Counted from the first letter of the stretch, positions 43,066 through 55,150 are shown. The stretch: DNA of 64,000 bases from Salminus brasiliensis (GCF_030463535.1 NC_132883.1:30881373-30945372); one strand, 5' to 3'. Notes: generated by a model from the letters alone, not told the origin. Program-made: numbers and translations.

Positions 43066-43539
43066 ATTTGTTTCATATTTGTTTTAGACCATTGACGTTT
43101 TGCAGCTATCCGGACTCAGGACGAAGATGTCCAAAGCATTGCCTTAAGATCATTTGAGTCTCACAGTTGTCTGAACTGAGAATTTCTCGGGATCCAGATT
43201 TGTTTTAAATTGGAAGATTCTAAGATTTTGTCTTGGAATATTTTGATTCTCAGGGTTGTTTAAAGCAGAGACTTTTTCAGAATTTCAGATTTATTCAAAT
43301 TAAGTTTCCAAGACAAGAATTTAGGATATTTAATTCTCAGCACTGTTCAACGTAGAGAATTTTGTAAAGAGATCTGAATTTATTTTTTAGAAAATGTAAA
43401 GATTTTAAATCAAGGTTTTGGAAAAATAATGTTCATTTCCAGGACTGTTCAAATCAGAGATTTTGAAGGTTATAAGACAAGGGAGCAGAGTTTATAATAC
43501 CCAAAGAGTTCAGACTATACACGGGAAATAAATAAAAAG
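43066..43539 (+). repeat. U block 6, N deleted
   Basis: Joined directly to Tc1-b; no N box in this unit. It holds the reference copy for the 45 bp inversion (43519-43563). Confidence 0.4.
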
Positions 43540-43675
43540 AAGACATTGTTACAAGCTCAGTTAATGTACTGCTGGACTAAGGCAGGGGACTCTGGAGCAG
43601 GTGAGATTGAAGGTAGGAGAGATAGTGCTTGTTTTAATTGTGGGAAATCAGACTGTTCTGCGAGATTGCAATATT
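43540..43675 (+). mobile_element. ERV gag remnant 6
   Basis: The frame is open from 43546; CFNCGK retained. Confidence 0.52.
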
Positions 43676-44435
43676 TTGTAGCTCCTCCTTTTGCAGAAAT
43701 AACAGCCTCTAAACGCTTCCTATTGCTTCCAATGAGCGCCTGGATTCTGGTTGAAGGTATTTTGGACGTTCTTCTTTACAAAACATCTCCAGTTCTCCAG
43801 CTTTAAATCACACCCCAGATTTTCTGTAATATTCAGGTCTGGGGACTGAGATGGCCGTTCCAGAATGTCCTTGTTCCTCTGCATGAGTGCCTTAGTAGAT
43901 TTTGAGCAGTGTTTCGGGTCGTTGCGCTGAATAGTTGAATGATGCACAGTGACTCCATCTGCAGCAAGATGATGATGTAGGTCTTTGGAGCTGGTCTGTG
44001 GGTTGACTATGACTGTTCTCACCATCCTTCGCCTTTTCTTGGCCTGCCACTTCGGGCCGTGACTAGAACTGTGCCTGTGGTCTTCCATTTCGTCACCATG
44101 TTCCTCACAGTGGAAACTGACAGCTGAAATCTGAGAGAGCTTTTTGTATCCTTCCTCTAAACCACGATGTTGAACGATCTTTGTTTTCAGGTCATTTGTG
44201 AGTTGTTTTGAGGCTCCCATGTTTCCACTCTTCAGAGAAGAAGAGGAGAAAAACTTGCAACTGGCCACTTTAACCTCCTTCTCATAATTGGATTCACCTG
44301 TATATGTAGGTCATGGGTCAGTGAGCTTACAAATCAAATTTAGTGTTTTAATAATTAGTGCTAAAGGTATTCAAATCAATAAAACAACAAGGGTGCCCAC
44401 ATTTATGCACCTGCCTAATTTTGTTTAAATAATCT
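43676..44435 (-). mobile_element. Tc1-a copy 8 with 182-codon frame
   Basis: The longest open derivative (43720-44268). Ends FNQNPGAHWKQ as in copies 6 and 9. Confidence 0.86.
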
Positions 44436-44796
44436 TCGTCTTTTTCTCTCTCCCCTCATGTCCTGAGCTGCCTGTCTGGAGTTGCCCTTTTTTGGTTCAG
44501 TTCCTGCGTCTTAGTGTCAGGCCTGTCCCTCTACTTAGCAGCCTTCACCTGCTTCATCCCTCAAGGGCAACCCCTCAGGGCAGTGTTCTCATTGATGGAG
44601 ATTCTACTGAAAACCACTTAAAAGTATCGAGCCCAAAGAGTAACACCACTGTCTCCACTGTCACTGTTTTCCAGATGCCAACTTCGCCAGGTTGCTTCCC
44701 TTGGCACTGTGGCAGCGTGATGCCTTTGACACATTCTCTACTGTTCTCCTCCCGATGCAACGAGTTCCTGATGTTAGTGAACTGAATAGTTGGCAG
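44436..44796 (+). pseudogene. D module 5
   Basis: Contains a 9-base repeat (CACTGTCTCCACTGTCACTG) and a 3-base loss; frame 44492-44785 runs across the donor-proximal part. Confidence 0.45.
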
Positions 44797-44881
44797 GTAA
44801 GTAATTTTACATAGTTTTTCTATTTTAATAACCATTTATTCTGTAATTTCTCTGCTTGTATTAAAAATTAATTTGGTCAGT

Positions 44882-45170
44882 GTCTGATCTTCAGTATCTG
44901 ACACCCAGTTCTGAGGTGCTTTCCTATCTCTCTTTGGAAAGGTGTGTACTATGTCTGTCTCCCTCTGTTTGAGCATCATCTTGAGCATCAGTTTAAGACT
45001 CTTGAACCTCTTCTGGAGTCTGATCAACACTGCTTGCTGTTGGAATGAGGGGGTGCACCCCTCTCACCCCTCTCACCCTGGGATCATCAGCTTTCACGCT
45101 GCTCTATGTACTCTCCTCTTTGAAAGGTTATGATTTCTCTCTGTCAGCGTAGAGTCATTGAATTCATATA
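44882..45170 (-). mobile_element. copia-like fragment 8
   Basis: The central GVFVG part is deleted between CATCAGCTTTCA and CGCTGCTC, leaving the linker and the NLSKRR side. Confidence 0.72.
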
Positions 45171-45313
45171 TAGAGCTGCTGAGGTCTCACGCCTTTTCAC
45201 CTGAGCCGCCTGGGGTACATCATTCTCTCCGGGAACATCAAGAAGGTGCCAGGCCAGGACTGACTGACCCTTCCCAGTCACACTGTCAGGTTAATGAACT
45301 GCATAATTGGCAG
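45171..45313 (+). pseudogene. S module
   Basis: Open across FSPEPPGVHHSLREHQEG. Donor GT 45314. Confidence 0.4.
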
Positions 45314-45924
45314 GTAAGTGATTTACATGTTTCCACCCATTTATTCTGTCACATTTCTGCTTCTTTTAAGAAGTAATAGATCAGTGACACACTGAGCATT
45401 TCACTCAAATCCTGCAGTGTTGAGACTGTCATGGTTTGTAATTGTAACGTCGGAAAATCTGCTTTAAAAATCTTATTAGAATTTATATAAATTCTTCCAT
45501 CTTTCCAAGTGCAAGCAGTTCTACTGTTAAATTTGGGCTGTTAAATATACGATCTCTAGCCCCTAAAGCAGCCATTGTCAATGAAGTTATTTTAAATTGG
45601 GTGAAATTGGGTAATAGAACAGTAAAACACTGGTTTTATAGTCTCCATACGTTGCCCCCTGAATTTACTAGAAAGTGACTTATTGGGGGCTTTCAGTCTA
45701 AACCTACAATGTACAGATTCAGGTGTTTCTGCTGTTAGTTCTAGTATAGGGTTATTTCCACTTCTAATAGACCCAGTAGGATATTCTTGGGATCTGACAG
45801 ATCACATGTTACATGGAGCTCTGTCAAAGGTTGATTTGGAAAATGCTCCATTTTTACATTGTTTTATTTGTCTGCAGACGGTGTTGACAGTATGTATCAA
45901 GACATTGTGGGTGTAAAAGTATCT
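45314..45924 (+). other. K linker
   Basis: The fullest K version, ending AAGTATCT before the MITE. Confidence 0.4.
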
Positions 45925-46279
45925 TAAAGTGGTATGAAAAGGTTTGATGATGTTCCTCACAGTGGAAACTGACCGCTGAAATCTGAGATTTTTGTGTCCT
46001 TCCCCTAAACCATGATGTTGAACAGTCTTTGTTTTCAGGTCATTTGTGAGTTGTTTTAAGGCTCCCATGTTTCCACTCTTCAGGGAAGATGCAAAGGGGA
46101 GATTTATCCACCTTAACCTCCTTCTCATAATTGGATTCACATGTATATGTAGGTCAAGGGTCAATGAGCTTAGAAAACAAATGTAGTGTTTTAATAATTA
46201 GTGCTAAAGATATTCAAATCAATAAAACAAGGAAAATCGTCAATTTTCAGGGGTGCCCAAACTTTTTCACACCACTGTA
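45925..46279 (-). mobile_element. Tc1 MITE copy 3, both ends
   Basis: Left end TAAAGTGGTATGAAAAGG (one mismatch to TACAGTGG) and right end CACACCACTGTA. It has an extra internal deletion, giving 355 bp. Confidence 0.85.
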
Positions 46280-46605
46280 TTATCGGTCCCACGTATTAGA
46301 AATCCCAGTGCAGGAGGAAGAGCGTTCTTTTATCAAGCCCCCAACTTTGGAACAACCTCCCTGTTAATCTACAGGAATCAGACACACTCTCAGTCTTTAA
46401 ATCTGGAGTAAAAACTTCTCTCTTTACACCAGCTTTCAGAGAACTCTCCAGTTCTGTGTTCTGTCCTGCTCTGATTACAGTTCACCACTATTCTGTCCTG
46501 CTCTGATTACAGGCTGTTTATTACTATTATTGTGGTTGTGTCTCTAACTATTTCTGCTACAGGTCTACAGGTCACTAAACGTAAAGCTTGTTCTAATCTT
46601 CATCT
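46280..46605 (+). mobile_element. L2/CR1-like LINE 3' end, copy 5
   Basis: Only from TTATCGGTCCCACG onwards. Its start directly at the MITE end shows a deletion of the ORF part. Confidence 0.8.
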
Positions 46606-47335
46606 TTTTCTCTCTCTCCTCATGTCCTGAGTTGCCTGTCTGGAGTTGCCCTTTTTTGGTTCAGTTTCTGTGTCTTGGTACTTAATGGGGGACTTGGTAC
46701 TATTTTTGTGGCTATGTCTTTTTATTTGTTTTGTCTTCTGTGTTTTTACTCAGGAGCTCTTCAGGAGGTCGTCAAGCTATTACGGCAGATCCAGCTGCTC
46801 TTGTAGAGGCAGTCCAAACTCCACTGGCGGAAGACAAGGCTGGGGGCTGCCCGTCACCTCCAATGTGACCGCGGGGGACACAGAGGGTCAGCGTCTCCTC
46901 TCCCGCACCTGAGAGGGCCTGGAAGTGTCAGCGTGGGGATTGCAGAGGACTGTTCCACCACTACAGCCGGTTTTCACCTCTGCCAGCTGGTTCGAGGACT
47001 TAAGCTCTTCACCTGCTACGGCACAGAGGACGAGTCCTCAGGGCGGTGTTCTCACTCTTGGAGATTCTTCTGTAAAAACCCTGAACAGTAATGCTGCGGT
47101 CTCCTGTTTTGCAGGTGCCCGTGTCCCGGACATTGCCAGGTGGCTTTGTCACCATGTTCTCCACTATTTATCTCCTGATGCAGCTTGGCCCTGAAGAAGC
47201 ACTGCCGTACACTTCTGTATACTGTTCAGAAAAAGCCAGACACCAGGATCATCGTCTTCAAACCCCCAGACCCCCCCCCCCCTTCCACCTACTTACCGAC
47301 AAGTGTAACTGACTGACTGTCCAGCAAGGCGTTTT
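46606..47335 (+). pseudogene. F module 4 (A/B/C)
   Basis: Acceptor AG 46752-46753. The A part reads CTGCTCTTGTAGAGG, still with the stop. Followed by a C run (47269-47281). Confidence 0.5.
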
Positions 47336-47625
47336 TCCCAGACTCGGTTCTGAAGTCTTCCACCGGCGTTACGTTTACTGCAGGATTAAAGTGTTTCTCT
47401 ACATTCCTAAGACTGACTGATCGAGTTGATTCTTTAAGTGCAGAGAAGCAAATCCCACTACCACAGTTTTGGAGGTTCCACCAAGTTCCCAATATTCCTC
47501 TGGGTCCAGAGTTTTCAGAGACAGGATCAGAAACCAACAGAGGCGGCCGCCGGCATCCCAATGAGAGATTCTGAGTTAATTCTGGCGCTCTACTGACTCC
47601 GAGACTCTGTACCCGAGGTGACTGT
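47336..47625 (+). pseudogene. N box 9
   Basis: NotI kept (near 47543); start variant ATGAGAGATTCTGAG. Confidence 0.4.
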
Positions 47626-48350
47626 TCTAAATTCGTAAGACAAGCATTCTAATTAATTTCCTTACAAACAGGAAGAGACAAGACACCGTGTTCTTAGACC
47701 TTCAGGTTACTTTAACCCGGATCCCTTTTGATATTTTCATTTTTAAATTTGTTTTAGTCCATTGACGTCCGTTTTGCAGCGATCCGGACTCAAAGGACGA
47801 AGATGTCCAAAGCATTGGCTTAAGATCATTTCAGTGTCACAGTTGTCTGAACTGAGAATTTCTTGGGATCCAGATTTGTTTTAAATTGGAAGAGTGTAAG
47901 ATTTTGAATATTTTGATTCTCAGGGTTGTTCAAACCAGGTACTTTTTCAGGGATTCTAATTTATTGAAATTTTTAGTTTCTAAGACAAGATTTTAGGAAA
48001 TTTAATTCTCTGTACTGTTCAACCTAGAGAATTTTGAAAAGGGATCTGAATTTACTTTTTGAAAATTCAAAGATTTTAAAGCAAGGATTTGGAAATAAAT
48101 TATTTTTCAGGACTCCCTAAGACAAGGGAGAGTTCTGACTATACACGTAAAATTGATGCATAATAAATTGCTAATAATAATTGTAGATAGTATACACCTT
48201 TATACTTTACAAATACAAAGATATTTTTATATATATTTATCTCTCTTTGCTGGGGGATCTGGCTGCAGAGACGGACACAGAGGGACGTAAAACAAACTGG
48301 TTTATCTTTCTCTAGCTGCATTGTCCCTCAACAACAGACATTCAGGCGAA
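47626..48350 (+). repeat. U block 7 with a private insert
   Basis: 48140-48350 is not seen elsewhere: AT-rich and then a mixed segment leading to gag. It may be original ERV sequence lost in the other units. Confidence 0.4.
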
Positions 48351-48575
48351 ACAAACTTGCATTATCCAGGAAGACGAGGATTACTCTGATTTGGTGGCTC
48401 ATGAGAAACGTGCAGAGAAGAACTTGGTGGAGAGGGAGAAGCGGCTTCAGGAGACATTGTTACAAGCTCGGTTAATGTACTGCTGGACTGAGGCAGGGGA
48501 CTCTGGAGCAGGCGAGATTGAAGGTAGGAGAGAATGTGTTTGTTTTAATTGTGGGAAATTGGACTGTTTTGTGAG
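48351..48575 (+). mobile_element. ERV gag remnant 7, longest
   Basis: The frame extends upstream with a charged, helical segment (EKRAEKNLVEREKRLQE) before LLQARLMYCW and CFNCGK. That layout, coiled charged region then CCHC knuckle, is typical of retroviral gag near the capsid-nucleocapsid border. No protease, pol or LTR is present. Confidence 0.65.
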
Positions 48576-49496
48576 ATTTCAATATTTTGTAGCTCCTCCT
48601 TTTGCAGAAATATCAGCCTCCAAACGCTTCCTATTGCTTCCAATGAGCGTCTGGATTCTGGTTGAAGGTATTTTGGACGTTCTTCTTTACAAAACATCTC
48701 CAGTTCTCCAGCTTTAAATCACACCCCAGATTTTCTGTAATATTCAGGTCTGGGGACTGAGATGGCTTGTTCCTCTGCATGAGTGCCTTAGTAGATTTTG
48801 AGCAGTGTTTCGGGTCGTTGCGCTGAATAGTTGAACGATGCACAGTCACTCCATCTGCAGAAAGATGATGTAGGTCTTTGGAGCTGGTCTGTGGGTTGAC
48901 TATGACTGTTCTCACCATCCTTCGCCTTTTCTTGGCCTGCCACTTCGGGCCGTGACTAGAACTGTGCCTTTGGTCTTCCGTTTCCTCACCATGTTCCTCA
49001 CAGTGGAAACTGACAGCTGAAATCTGAGAGAGCTTTTTGTATCCTTCCCCTAAACCACGATGTTGAATGATCTTTGTTTTCAGGTCATTTGTGAGTTGTT
49101 TTGAGGCTCCCATGTTTCCACTCTTCAGAGAAGAAGAGGAGAAAAACTTGCAACTGGCCACTTTAACCTCCTTCTCATGATTGGATTCACCTGTATATGT
49201 AGGTCAAGGGTCAGTGAGCTTACAAAACAAATTTAGTGTTTTAATAATTAGTGCTAAAGGTATTCAAATCAATAAAACATCAAGGGTGCCCACATTTATG
49301 CACCTGCCTAATTTTGTTTAAATAATTATTGCACACTTTCTGTAAATCCTATAAACTTCATTTCTCTTCTCAAATATCACTGTGTTCATCTACTTTGATG
49401 TATTCAACTGAAATTGATGATCTGAATAACCATTAATTTTATAAAGGAAAATCGTCAAAATTATCAGGGGTGCCCAAAGTTTTTCACACCACTGTA
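48576..49496 (-). mobile_element. Tc1-a copy 9 with right terminal repeat
   Basis: The only long Tc1-a copy reaching its end (CACACCACTGTA at 49496). A 176-codon frame (48631-49161) with a 4-residue deletion after LMQRNK. The other end is replaced by gag. Confidence 0.88.
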
Positions 49497-50215
49497 TGCA
49501 GTATTTTTAAAACGGCTTTCTTTCATTTAAGCAACATTTGCTAAACTCCGCAGCATACTATCCCAGGGGGAAGCTGAGAAGCTGGTGCACGCATTCAGAA
49601 CCTCAAGGCTGGACTGCAGTGAACTGTAGGCTGGAAGTCCAGGTAAATCGCTTCATAAGATCCAGCTCGTTCAGAATGCTGCTGCCAGGGTATGAACTAG
49701 AGCTAGGAAACCTGATCATATTAGTCCAGTTCTTTCATCCTTACACTGGTTACCTGTTAAATTCAGTACAGATTATAAAATACTTCTAACATATTAATCT
49801 CTCAATGGTCTGACCCCACATTATCTGGAGGAGTTTCTTACACCTTACAACCCTCCACGTACACTCCACTCAAGATGCTGGCCTATTATCATTCCCACGT
49901 ATTAGAAAAACCAGTGCAGGAGGAAGAGTGTTCTTTTATAAAGCCCCCAACTTTGGAACAACCTCCCTGTTAATCTACAGGAATCAGACACACTCTCAGT
50001 CTTTAAATCTGGAGTAAAAACTTCTCTCTTTACACCAGCTTTCAGAGAACTCTCCAGTTCTGTGTTCTGTCCTGCTCTGATTACAGTTCACCACTGTTCT
50101 GTCCTGCTCTGATTACAGGCTGTTTATTACTATTATTGTGGTTGTGTCTCTAACTGTTTCTGCTACAGGTCTACAGGTCACTAAACGTAAAGCTTGTTCT
50201 AATCTTCATCTTTTT
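49497..50215 (+). mobile_element. L2/CR1-like LINE 3' end, copy 6
   Basis: Full-length relative to copy 2, starting at the TA of the Tc1 end. Confidence 0.85.
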
Positions 50216-50935
50216 CTCTCTCTCCTCATGTCCTGAGCTACCTGTCTGGAGTTGCCCTTTTTTGGTTCAGTTTCTGTGTCTTGGTACTTAATGGGGGACT
50301 TGGTACTATTTTTGTGGCTATGTCTTTTTATTTGTTTTGTCTTCTGTGTTTTTACTCAGGAGCTCTTCAGGAGGTCGTCAAGCTATTACGGCAGATCCAG
50401 CTGTTGTTGTAGAGGCAGTCCAAACTCCACTGACGGAAGACAAGGCTGGGGGCTGCCCGTCACCTCCAATGTGACCGCGGGGGACACAGAGGGTCAGCGT
50501 CTCCTCTCCCGCACCTGAGAGGGCCTGGAAGTGTCAGCATGGCTGGGAAAAGCAGAGGACTGTTCCTCCACTACAGACTTTTTTCATCTCTGCCTGCTGG
50601 TTCGAGGACCTCGTCCTCTGTGCCGTAGCAGGTGAAGAGCTGAGTCCTCAGGGCGGTGTTCTCACTCTTGGAGATTCTTCTGTAAAAACCCTGAACAGTA
50701 ATGCTGCCGTCTCCTGTTTTGCAGGTGCCCGTGTCCCAGACATTGCCAGGTGGCTTTGTCACCATCGTTCTCCACTATTCTCCTCCTGATGCAGCTTGGC
50801 CCTGAAGAAGCACTGCCGTACGCTTCTGTACACTGTTCAGAAAAAGCCAGACACCAGGATCATCGTCTTCAACCCCCTCCCTTTCCGCCCACTTACCGAC
50901 AAGTGTAACTGACTGACTGTACAGCAAGGTGTTTT
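50216..50935 (+). pseudogene. F module 5 (A/B/C) with inversion
   Basis: Acceptor AG 50358-50359. The B segment contains the inverted 35 bp. C and the C run follow. Confidence 0.5.
50610..50644. other. perfect 35 bp microinversion
   Basis: Exact reverse complement of 36506-36540. Flanking GAGGAC and GTCCTC form a short inverted repeat able to mediate the switch. Confidence 0.92.
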
Positions 50936-51225
50936 TGTCAGACTCAGTTCTGGAGTCTTCCACCGGCGTTACGTTTACTGCAGGATTAAAGTGTTTCTCT
51001 ACATTCCTAAGACTGACTGATCGAGTTGATTCTTTAAGTGCAGAGAAGCAAATCCCACTACCACAGTTTTGGAGATTCCACCGAGATCCCAACATTCCTC
51101 TGGGTCCAGAGTTTTCAGAGACAGGATCATAAACAGACAGAGGCGGCCGCCGTCATCCCAATGAGTGATTCTGAGTCAATTCAGGCGCTCTACTGACTCC
51201 GAGACTCTGTACCCGAGGTGTCTGT
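50936..51225 (+). pseudogene. N box 10
   Basis: TCATAAACAG replaces TCAGAAACAG and puts a stop into SETGSETD. NotI near 51143. Confidence 0.4.
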
Positions 51226-51600
51226 AAGCAAATGAAGTAGACCGCTTGCCTTACGAATAAGCAGGAGGAGGCAGGACGCCATGTTCTTAGACCTTCAGGT
51301 TACTTTAACCTGGATCCCTTTTGATATTTTAATTTTTAAATTTGTTTTAGGACACTGACGTTTTGCTGTGATGTCCAAAGCTTTGCCTTAAGATAATTTG
51401 AGCCTGAACTGTTAGTTTCTTGGGATCCAGATTTGTTTTAAATTGGAAGATTTTTAGGTTTTGTCTTGGAATATTTTCGTTGTCAGGGTTGTTTAAACCA
51501 GAGATGTTTTCAGGGATCCAAATTTATTAAAATTTGATGTTTCTAAGACAAAATTATTGGATATTTATTTCTTAGTACTGTTTAACCTAGACCACTCCCA
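51226..51600 (+). repeat. U block 8, diverged
   Basis: More divergent than the other U copies and lacking gag and Tc1-a. Confidence 0.4.
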
Positions 51601-51894
51601 GAACATTTCTGCAGTCCTGTGAAGGTGAATTTGGGAAATAGAACAGTAAAACACCGGTTTATAGTCTCCACTGTGAATTTACTAGGATGTGAATTATTGG
51701 GAGCTTTCAGTCTAAACCTACAATGTACAGATTCAGGTTTTTCTGCTGCTAGTTCTAGTATAGAGATATTTCCACTTCTAATAGACCCAATAGAATATTC
51801 TTGGGATCTGACAGAGCAGAGAACCTGATGCGTCACATGGAGCTCTGTCAAAGGTTGAAATCCTCCATTTGTATATTTGTCTCCCCAGATGGTT
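51601..51894 (+). other. K linker
   Basis: The end is cut at CCAGATGGTTTATGAACAT by the unique island. Confidence 0.4.
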
Positions 51895-52585
51895 TATGAA
51901 CATATCATGGATACAAAATATATCAGCTGAAACAATATCATTTTTATTTTTAAACCAGTATAAATACATTGAGGGTACAAATAATTGATGATACTTCTTT
52001 TACACGGTCGAGATCTGAGCTGCCAAGTGAGATGACGAGACTGAGACTGATGTCTTGTCAGTTTTTGTTGACGAAATTCAAGGGGGGGGCATCTCTGGGT
52101 AAAGTGGTGCAAGCAAAACAGCTGATGGGCCTTACCATGCTCAGTGTCCCATGTCCAAGGAAGCAGAAGAAGGGTTATCCAAAATTATACTGGATAATAA
52201 TAATAAGTATAATAATAATATTATACTTTTGGAAAATGAAGCCATTGTTGCATGTAAATATTCACTGGTGAATAGTCCTCTGAGAGCGGTAAATGCAGCA
52301 GTATATCCTGCTGGTCCAAATGTACCTAATCCGGCAACTATTGGGGTGCAATGTCTGCTGGGAATTCATTCACAGATCAGGTGGCTAGAACCAGCTATGT
52401 CAGGAAATGCAGTAGTGCTTCAGATGTTTTCTACAAGAGCACAACAGAAGTGTAAGAAAAATGAGGATGTGTACGATGTGGATATTTCAGACACCTGGCA
52501 TATTTTCATTGTCAAATGATGTAATTGTTTATATAAAACTTTATAGTCTTTAATATCAGCTCTGTCTTCTTTATCTGAACCAGTT
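51895..52585 (+). CDS. unique island with 122-codon open frame, unrecognised
   Basis: Single-copy sequence between K and J. Frame 52151-52519 reads SPLRAVNAAVYPAGPNVPN, ATIGVQCLLGIHSQI and DVDISDTWHIFIVK to a stop. Its composition is protein-like, apart from an Asn run made by an AAT repeat (52190-52226). A second frame (51969-52271) overlaps its start. The 3' flank ATATAAAACTTTATAGTC could hold a polyadenylation-type signal but is not canonical. It may be an exon or retrocopy of a host gene or an unknown transposon end. Confidence 0.3.
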
Positions 52586-52960
52586 GTGATCCATCTGCTC
52601 TCTGCTCCCTGTGTTACTGTACAGTACTCTGTCTCACTGAACGTCGTTTGTGTTTGTGTCTGTGTTTATTCTGGAGGAACTTGGCGATCGTGGAGGAGCG
52701 ATATCTCCAGACTCTCTGCAAGGAGGTCATCAAGCCTGACCTGCTGCTGTTGTAGAGGCAGTCCAAACTCCACCGACAGAAGACGAGGCTGGAGGCTGCC
52801 CATGACTCCTCCAATGCTGGCCATCTTAAATCTAGCACTACCAGTATGGCGGACAGAGGGTTGTTGTCTCCACTCTTGCACCGGAGAGGGCATTGGGCCG
52901 TCGGTGTGGCATGGGAAAGCCGAGGGCTCCTTCACCACCACAGCCGGTTTTCCCTGAAGA
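52586..52960 (+). pseudogene. J module 5, long plus-strand frame
   Basis: A 123-codon frame covers leader, A and B, but it is not the frame aligned with QALCKEVVK. The shared stop is present at about 52752. B passes into a deleted C at CTGAAGAAGCACCAGACACC. Confidence 0.42.
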
Positions 52961-53160
52961 AGCACCAGACACCAGGATCATCATCTTCGACCTCCTGCCC
53001 ACTTACTTGATGAGTGAGCGAGCCGCTTCCCCAGCTCCTCGCGCTCCACTGCTGGCTCCGGGACAGGTCCTTCCACGCTGACTATGTAGAGAACTGGGAG
53101 AGCTTTCGGCTGTTTCCTTTACCACAGAGATGAGCTCCACCCGGTCTGCTGAGATCTCAC
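52961..53160 (+). pseudogene. C/S relic
   Basis: A diverged end of C and start of S (GGGAGAGCTTTCGGCTGTTT) without donor. Confidence 0.4.
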
Positions 53161-53590
53161 CACTGAGATCATTGATCACATTCAGGCAATAAAGCCTATT
53201 GTACTCTTTAATGGGGGAACTTGGGACCATATTTCTGGCTGTTTGTCACGTCCTTGGTGAGAATTCAAAGGCTGTCGCAGTTTCATTCTGAGTGCATCAA
53301 CTCCTCAAGGTTTAGCTATTGCAGTTATTCACACAGAAGTGGTCGTGGCGGCATCACCACAATTCAGTTCAGTTCTATGCACAACCCAAACCTCAGGTTC
53401 TGAAGCTAATCATTAATAACCTTCCAGAGTACTCTGTCTCACTGACCGTCATCTGTCTGTTTACTCTCGAGGAACATGGTGACCACGATGGAACAAGCTC
53501 TCCAGATGTCGTCTAGCTTGACCAGCAGATCCAGCTGCTGTTGTAGAGGCAGTCCAAACGCACCAGACGGAAGATGAGGCTGGAGGCTGC
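53161..53590 (+). pseudogene. H module 3
   Basis: 60-codon frame as in H modules 1 and 2, with GACCACGATGGAAC replacing GGGGGAAC. Confidence 0.4.
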
Positions 53591-54075
53591 ATGTGACTCC
53601 TTCAATTTGGCAGTCTTAATTCCAGCACCACCGGAGCAGCGGACACAGAGGGTCGTCATCACCGCTCCCGCATCTGAGAGCCTGGGGGTGTCAGCGTGGC
53701 GGGCAAAAACCGAGGGCTCCTCCCCCACCACAGCCGGGTTTCACCCCTCCTAGCCAATCCTAGGTCCTCAGGTTTTCAACTTCATGTGCTTCGTCACAGA
53801 GACTCCTCAGGGCGGTGTTCTCACTGTTGGAGATCTTCTATAAAACACTTATAGGTATCGACCCTAAAGAGTAACGCTACAAAATCCTGTTTTCCAGGTG
53901 CCGGTGTCCTAGGCGTCACCAATCTGCTTCCCTTTGAGTTGCAACAGCATGACTCGAGGTCCTGAAGGAGCACTGCGGCATGCTTCTGCACACAGTTCGG
54001 AAAAAGACTTTCGCCCCCCTGCTCGCTTCCTGACGAGTGCGCTAGTCGTTTTCCCAGCTCTTCACGCTATGTTTT
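53591..54075 (+). pseudogene. HB module 3
   Basis: Acceptor TGTTTTCCAG kept; CTAGGCG introduces a stop in the C frame. Confidence 0.4.
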
Positions 54076-54580
54076 AAACAAATTCTGCCAGCCTTGCCTT
54101 AGTCCAGTGCAAGAAATACACTATTTTAACCTGAATTATAATGTTTTAGACACATACATGAGGAGAGTTATCTACAATATTTTACCACCATTCAGTAAAT
54201 ATATTGAGACAGATGGATCCTCCACCTACTGCTGTTTTAATACTTGTAAAGATTTCATATGAAAGGAGTTCAGTAACAGATATGGTGCCAATTACATTTT
54301 TTATCTGTGGGTTGACATTCAGAACTGTATCTAATAATGACAAGGGAGTTTGTGGACACACAACTACGTAGCTGCAAATACCTGAAGAAAGGAGTTTGAG
54401 GATTAAATTCAGTTCCAAGTTCAAAAGATTTTTTTATCAATAACCTTTTATCAGTAAACAGATTCTTTAAAACATTTCCTCATTTTTCTCTCCAAGATGA
54501 AAAGGCCTCATCAATGGTAGATGGAGTGAACGTCTAACATGCAGGAACAGCCCTGACGTTCGAAGCCCAGGCTCTTGAAC
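54076..54580. repeat. Z element 3
   Basis: Full length; the minus strand is open for 80 codons by chance or relic. Confidence 0.5.
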
Positions 54581-54910
54581 CTTTTCTGGAGTCTGATCAA
54601 CACTGTTGGCTGTTGGAATGGGGGGGGGGGTGCACCCCTCTCATCTTGGGATCATCAGCTACCATTGACTGGTCAGTCTGGGTTTGCTGTTCTTTAACAC
54701 ACTTTGTATGAAATTTCACAAGCCTGTGTTTAAGCACTTTCCCTGTGTCTGGATAGTAGACTAGGTATGATGGACTGTTCTTGTCTGTCCCTACAAAGAC
54801 TCCCTTTCACATTTTGACTCTAGCTTCTATCTAAGTGTGGCATGCTGCTTCAAATACTCTCCTCTTTGAAAGGTTATGCTTTCTCTCTGTCAACGTAGAG
54901 TCATTGAAGA
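54581..54910 (-). mobile_element. copia-like fragment 9
   Basis: A run of 12 G near 54619 breaks the linker. CTTCTATCTAAGTG shows a deletion of the KHDR part. Confidence 0.75.
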
Positions 54911-55150
54911 CCTATATATATATAGCTGCTGAGGTCTCACACCTTATCCCCTGCTTACAGAGCAGTGACTGTAAATGTGTTGCTGTGAACTCTGAACCAT
55001 TATGTGAACAAATACATTTCATTGATCCATATGGAGACGAATCGACCAAACATTTTTCAGTATCTTTAACTGTTTCATCCTTAGTTTGTTGTTGAAGTTC
55101 ACAGCCTGCATCTGGGTAATCCTCAGTAAATGTCTGAGTGGATCTACAAC
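54911..55150. other. spacer upstream of P3
   Basis: As 30031-30225 with 50 bp more. An 86-codon frame crosses from antisense copia. Confidence 0.3.
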
